Below, in pieces: positions 5,442 to 8,346 of a DNA stretch of 8,346 bases. Position numbers and translations under genes: made by a program. The notes beneath the pieces are model-generated. The model saw only the letters and a program-made list of their open reading frames with translations, was not told where the DNA came from and made no database searches. This DNA is from Verrucomicrobiales bacterium. GTDB lineage: Bacteria > Verrucomicrobiota > Verrucomicrobiia > Limisphaerales > SXQI01. The stretch spans positions 1 to 8,346 of the forward strand of contig SXQI01000233.1 in assembly GCA_005793025.1 (NCBI GenBank). Reading direction: 5' to 3'. Position 1 is the stretch's first letter, and each line of letters begins with the position of its first letter.

Positions 5442-7051
5442 ATCAACAACCGCAATGTGTGTTGTATGAAGACGACCACCTGCTGGTCGTCAACAAACCA
5501 GCGGGTCTAAATACTCACGCCCCATCCCCTTTTGCCGGTGAGGGAATATACGAATGGCTGCGTCATCGGCTGCCAGCATGGGCACATCTCGCCACCATAC
5601 AACGTCTCGACAAGGAGACCTCCGGAATTATTCTTTTTAGTAAATCCACGCTCGCGAACAAATCCCTTACACAACAATTCGAATCGAGAAAAGTTGAGAA
5701 AGAATACGTCTTGCTCACGGATCGTGCCCCTACCACCTTGGCTGGACGCGTTCACACGGGGATCAGCCGAGTAGGGGATAAATATGTCACGGGCCCCATT
5801 GAATCAGCAGACACGGAAGCCGAGACTTGGTTTACCCCTGCAGGAAAAACGAGTCTGGGTTGGTTGATCAGGGCTCGCCCACTCACGGGCAGAACGCATC
5901 AAATCAGGGTCCACGCTGCGTCACGCGGATGCCCATTACTTGGAGACGTCATCTATGGAGGGACCACATTCCGTCGGGTTTGTTTGCACGCCGAACGGTT
6001 GAGGTTCCAGCATCCTGCGTCTCGACAATTAATGGAGTTTCACGCGCCTGTCGATTTTAGTGCGGATACCTCCGACATTTTGCGGGCTGCGGTTATTGAT
6101 CCCGAAGCAACTAACGCATGGCGAGTCTGGCATGGCGTTCCGGATCGGCGTCCGGGCTGGTTTGTCGAACGATGGGGGGATTGGTTGTTATCGCAATCCG
6201 AGCGAGATCTGACCCGTTCTCAGATCGAAGAACTGAGGAAATTGGTTGAGAAATGGAATCTCAAAGGTGCCTATCACAAGCGTTTACTCAAATCGTTACG
6301 CACTCAGTCGAACACAGAAGCTTCGCCATCGCTGATTTTCCGCAGGGAGGCGGAGTCGACTAACCTGACGGGTCCGTTCAATATCTCCGAGGAAAACGTG
6401 AAGTTCGAAGTAAGTTTTGACGAGGGCTATTCGGTGGGCATTTTTCTCGATCAGCGAGAGAATCGCCGACGTTTTCTTCGGAACCACATCGCAGCTGAGT
6501 TCCCCATCCGAACTCAAGGTTTAGCAGGTTGTCAGGTGTTGAACACCTTCGCATACACCTGTGGATTCTCCGTTTGCGCTGCGCTCGCTGGAGCTGTAGT
6601 TACCAGTCTAGATCTCTCGAAGAAGTATCTGGATTGGGGGCGTCGGAACTTTGTGTTGAACGGAATCGATCCGTCGAAACATGAATTCGTCTTCGGCGAT
6701 GCATTCGATTGGTTGCGAAGATTCGAGAAAAAAGCGCGGAAATTTGAGGTGATCATTCTCGATCCACCGACATTTTCCCAATCCAAAGAGGGTGGAATCT
6801 GGAAAGCGGATCAGGATTACGCAAAACTAGTTCAAGCTGCATTACCTCTACTGGGACCATCTGGAATTCTGCTCGCATCAACGAACGCAGCCACGCTCAA
6901 ACCTGAGGCGTTTGTGACGTTGGTGGAACAGAGTGTCGCGTCGGTTCGCCGAAAGATTCTAAAACGGCACTACGCCCCTCAACCGATCGATTTTCCGATG
7001 AATCGGGAACAACCGGGTTACTTGAAAACCTTGTGGCTTCGAATCTCGTGA
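5426..7051 (+). CDS. Fusion: RluA-family pseudouridine synthase + RlmI-like SAM-dependent rRNA methyltransferase
   Basis: A 541 aa two-enzyme protein, predicted to modify rRNA. The RluA domain is about 8-215: LYEDDHLLVVNKPAG (13-27), catalytic Asp62 in QRLDKETSG (59-67, usually HRLDxxTSG), RPLTGRTHQIRVH (151-163), LLGDVIYGG (171-179) and LHAERLRFQHP (188-198). It lacks the N-terminal S4 domain of RluC/RluD. Residues about 230-335 correspond to the central domain of RlmI, starting with PDRRPGWFVERWGDWLL. The methyltransferase domain has GYSVGIFLDQRENRR (334-348), motif I VLNTFAYTCGFSVCAA (371-386), acidic Asp396, GDAFDWL (424-430) and DPPTF (446-450). RlmI normally has an N-terminal PUA domain; here the RluA domain occupies that place. 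The frame is uninterrupted through both domains, so this is a true fusion rather than two genes. The nucleotides modified are unknown. It is the last gene of the run and ends 11 nt from a convergent gene. Confidence 0.92.
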   Translation: MAILVNQQPQCVLYEDDHLLVVNKPAGLNTHAPSPFAGEGIYEWLRHRLPAWAHLATIQRLDKETSGIILFSKSTLANKSLTQQFESRKVEKEYVLLTDRAPTTLAGRVHTGISRVGDKYVTGPIESADTEAETWFTPAGKTSLGWLIRARPLTGRTHQIRVHAASRGCPLLGDVIYGGTTFRRVCLHAERLRFQHPASRQLMEFHAPVDFSADTSDILRAAVIDPEATNAWRVWHGVPDRRPGWFVERWGDWLLSQSERDLTRSQIEELRKLVEKWNLKGAYHKRLLKSLRTQSNTEASPSLIFRREAESTNLTGPFNISEENVKFEVSFDEGYSVGIFLDQRENRRRFLRNHIAAEFPIRTQGLAGCQVLNTFAYTCGFSVCAALAGAVVTSLDLSKKYLDWGRRNFVLNGIDPSKHEFVFGDAFDWLRRFEKKARKFEVIILDPPTFSQSKEGGIWKADQDYAKLVQAALPLLGPSGILLASTNAATLKPEAFVTLVEQSVASVRRKILKRHYAPQPIDFPMNREQPGYLKTLWLRIS

Positions 7052-7062
7052 TTACAGGCCGG

Positions 7063-7803
7063 TCAGCCGTTCAAAACCTTAAAACAAAAAAAGAGGTTGG
7101 TGCCTCTTCGGAACCTGTGTTTCAGGACCAATGATTTGCCGTGAGCTAAGTGTTGGAACCCACTCGAATCGGCGAGGGTAGGGGCATTTCGTCCCCCAAA
7201 AATAAACGGTGCTATTGTGGCATACACTTCATCCACAACGCCCGCCTGAATCAAGGTTCCGTTCAAATCACCCCCTCCTTCACACAAGAGCGAACGAACA
7301 CCCCACTGTTTGTAGAGTTGTGATAACGCCATTTTCCAATCGATAGTTTGTTCTCCACAAGCAACCACGTGGGCGACTTCTTTCAGACTGACCTTGGTTG
7401 CTTTGAATCCTTCACTCGTTGTGAGCAATATCACGGGGGAGGATTTTGTGCTGAAGATCGGTAAACTTGGCGAAACACTGCCTGTGGCCGAGACGAGGAT
7501 TCGGAGGTTTTGTCGGGCTCTTCCTTCTCGCAAGCGAATTGACTCAAACCGTTTTCCTCCTGCATCCATCTTCACATCCCCTGTTGCCACGGTTCGATGC
7601 CCTGCCATCACGGCATCCGCTCGAGTCCTCAGTAAATGCAAAAACCTCTCATCGTGACTATTCGTGAAAGGTTCAAACACCCGATTCGCGGGGGCCAGTT
7701 TTCCATCAGCCGAAATCGAGGCGTTCAGATAAACAAACGGCCTATCATCATTCGGGGCAACCGGGTTCGGTAAAAAAGCTGTCATCCATTGATGGATTAC
7801 CAC
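7063..7803 (-). CDS. Stand-alone RibD C-terminal-type (dihydrofolate-reductase-fold) reductase
   Basis: Family role: NADPH-dependent reduction of the ribosyl side chain of a pyrimidine intermediate of riboflavin synthesis, or an unassigned RibD/DHFR-fold reaction. Of 246 aa from GTG 7803, residues about 22-243 form the domain: YLNASISADGKLA (25-37), HDERFLHLLRTRADAVMAGHRTV (50-72), a central beta-strand region, and LCEGGGDLNGTLIQAGVVDEVY (173-194) followed by APFIFGG (198-204). There is no zinc deaminase domain as in full RibD and no other riboflavin gene nearby, so I do not call it ribD. GTG 7803 lies 3 nt after the stop of the upstream gene. ATG 7785 is an alternative start removing six residues, and neither has a clear Shine-Dalgarno. 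A T-rich segment near the 3' end follows a small hairpin and is listed separately. Confidence 0.85.
   Translation of the reverse strand: MVIHQWMTAFLPNPVAPNDDRPFVYLNASISADGKLAPANRVFEPFTNSHDERFLHLLRTRADAVMAGHRTVATGDVKMDAGGKRFESIRLREGRARQNLRILVSATGSVSPSLPIFSTKSSPVILLTTSEGFKATKVSLKEVAHVVACGEQTIDWKMALSQLYKQWGVRSLLCEGGGDLNGTLIQAGVVDEVYATIAPFIFGGRNAPTLADSSGFQHLAHGKSLVLKHRFRRGTNLFFCFKVLNG
7081..7108 (-). other. Terminator-like hairpin plus T-run inside the 3' end of the RibD-type gene
   Basis: On the minus strand AAGAGG (7108-7103) and CCTCTT (7096-7091) can form a 6-pair stem with a 6-nt loop, followed by a T-rich tract down to 7081 with one G interruption. This is the arrangement of a weak intrinsic terminator, but it lies before the gene's own stop codon (7065-7063). 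The T-run encodes Phe-Phe-Cys-Phe, so it may be purely protein-driven. I regard termination here as unlikely. Confidence 0.25.
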
Positions 7804-7806
7804 GTT

Positions 7807-8346
7807 TCATTTTACCGGGAGTGGTGGGTTAGGATCCAATGGAGGGAGCGGAGTGATTTGGATTACTTTTGCTTTTGGAGCTGGCGGCACTTCCTTGGGA
7901 GCTGAGAGATCCTGAGAAGGCTTAGCAACAGAGGGTCCATAATCGAGGGAGATAACGGTGAGTTTCCCTTCCTTCCCTTTGGCAAACACCCCCCGAACCG
8001 CATCACCTAGCAAGGCATCGCTAAATGTCGAAGGTTTGCCACCGCGAGACATGCGAGTGTTCGAAGTAATCGCATACACCGTTGATTTTTTGGCCTTATT
8101 TTCGACAGTCAACGTAAGGTTGGTCTTATTGATCTCCATCAGTTTCCCAGCAAAAACGTTCGCCGGCTTTTTAGGCTTGGGTTTGGCGATTTTTTCTGGG
8201 GCTTTAGACGGTGGAATTGTCAGCACTGGCGGGGGAATCGATGGCTCGCTGAGCGCGGGAGCTAGGCTCGGAGTGGGAATCGTAGCGTCGGCGGGAGGCA
8301 GCTTTGGATCGGTGGTTTGAGCACGTGCCACAGTGATTAATAAAGA
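7807..8346 (-). CDS. Exported proline-rich hypothetical protein (5' end outside window)
   Basis: No family recognised. The frame is open to the window edge. The residues before the GTG at 8331 read Ser-Leu-Leu-Ile-Thr, followed by Val-Ala-Arg-Ala-Gln, which looks like the end of a signal peptide cleaved after Ala-Arg-Ala. The true start therefore lies beyond the window, and GTG 8331 is not a start. Numbered from that codon, residues 8-57 are rich in Pro, Ala and Lys (ending KPKPKKP), a flexible linker. Residues 58-131 form a small beta-rich domain (VFAGKLMEI, LTLTVENK, STVYAITSNTRM, GDAVRGVFAKGKEGKLTVISLDYG), resembling an OB-like repeat of the DUF5666 kind only in general pattern. Residues 143-173 are again proline-rich. 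A periplasmic or secreted location is likely. It ends 3 nt before the RibD-type gene, so the two may be co-transcribed. Confidence 0.7.
   Translation of the reverse strand, partial: SLLITVARAQTTDPKLPPADATIPTPSLAPALSEPSIPPPVLTIPPSKAPEKIAKPKPKKPANVFAGKLMEINKTNLTLTVENKAKKSTVYAITSNTRMSRGGKPSTFSDALLGDAVRGVFAKGKEGKLTVISLDYGPSVAKPSQDLSAPKEVPPAPKAKVIQITPLPPLDPNPPLPVK

Noticed and set aside
7958..8320. A 120-codon plus-strand frame opposite the exported proline-rich protein gene
   Set aside because: Its product is low-complexity (Gly/Ala/Ser/Phe), as expected from the reverse complement of a Pro/Lys-rich gene, and the minus-strand reading has a credible signal-peptide end and domain.

Overview
The window reads like a chromosomal stretch of a bacterium with roughly balanced base composition. 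I infer Verrucomicrobiota, or a close relative in the PVC group. The reasons are the truncated membrane protein at the left edge, whose run 'NLYAA.EIA.FR.RP' I associate from memory with verrucomicrobial hypothetical proteins, a RluA pseudouridine synthase fused to an RlmI-type methyltransferase, and a CPBP protease of the PEP-CTERM/exosortase-associated type. No database search was possible, so the lineage is an inference. I see no insertion sequence, prophage, CRISPR array, tRNA or rRNA.

Layout. (1) 1-2103, plus strand: the end of a membrane protein, a small nucleoside-monophosphate kinase of the adenylate/UMP-CMP kinase family, and methionyl-tRNA formyltransferase (fmt). They are packed 9 nt apart and probably co-transcribed. 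The end of fmt carries a perfect inverted repeat across its stop codon. (2) 2165-2497, minus strand: a PpnP-type nucleoside phosphorylase. (3) 2498-2791: a divergent intergenic region with a long inverted repeat and one unassigned open stretch. (4) 2792-7051, plus strand: five genes with gaps of 18, 34 and 54 nt and one overlap. They are a short-chain dehydrogenase close to plant pterin aldehyde reductase, a metallo-beta-lactamase-fold protein that has lost most of its metal ligands, a TPMT-like methyltransferase, a CPBP intramembrane protease, and the pseudouridine synthase/rRNA methyltransferase fusion. (5) 7063-8346, minus strand and convergent with (4): a stand-alone RibD C-terminal-type reductase, downstream of an exported proline-rich protein that runs off the right edge.

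How the genes fit together. fmt (initiator tRNA formylation) and the fusion enzyme (rRNA modification) serve translation, while the kinase and PpnP serve nucleotide balance and salvage. The SDR, degenerate MBL protein and methyltransferase could act together on small molecules, but only adjacency supports that. I find no clear defence, secretion or biosynthetic system. The best leads are the fusion enzyme in which a RluA domain stands where RlmI has a PUA domain, the ligand-poor MBL protein, and the kinase with Cys in place of the usual NMP-site Thr.
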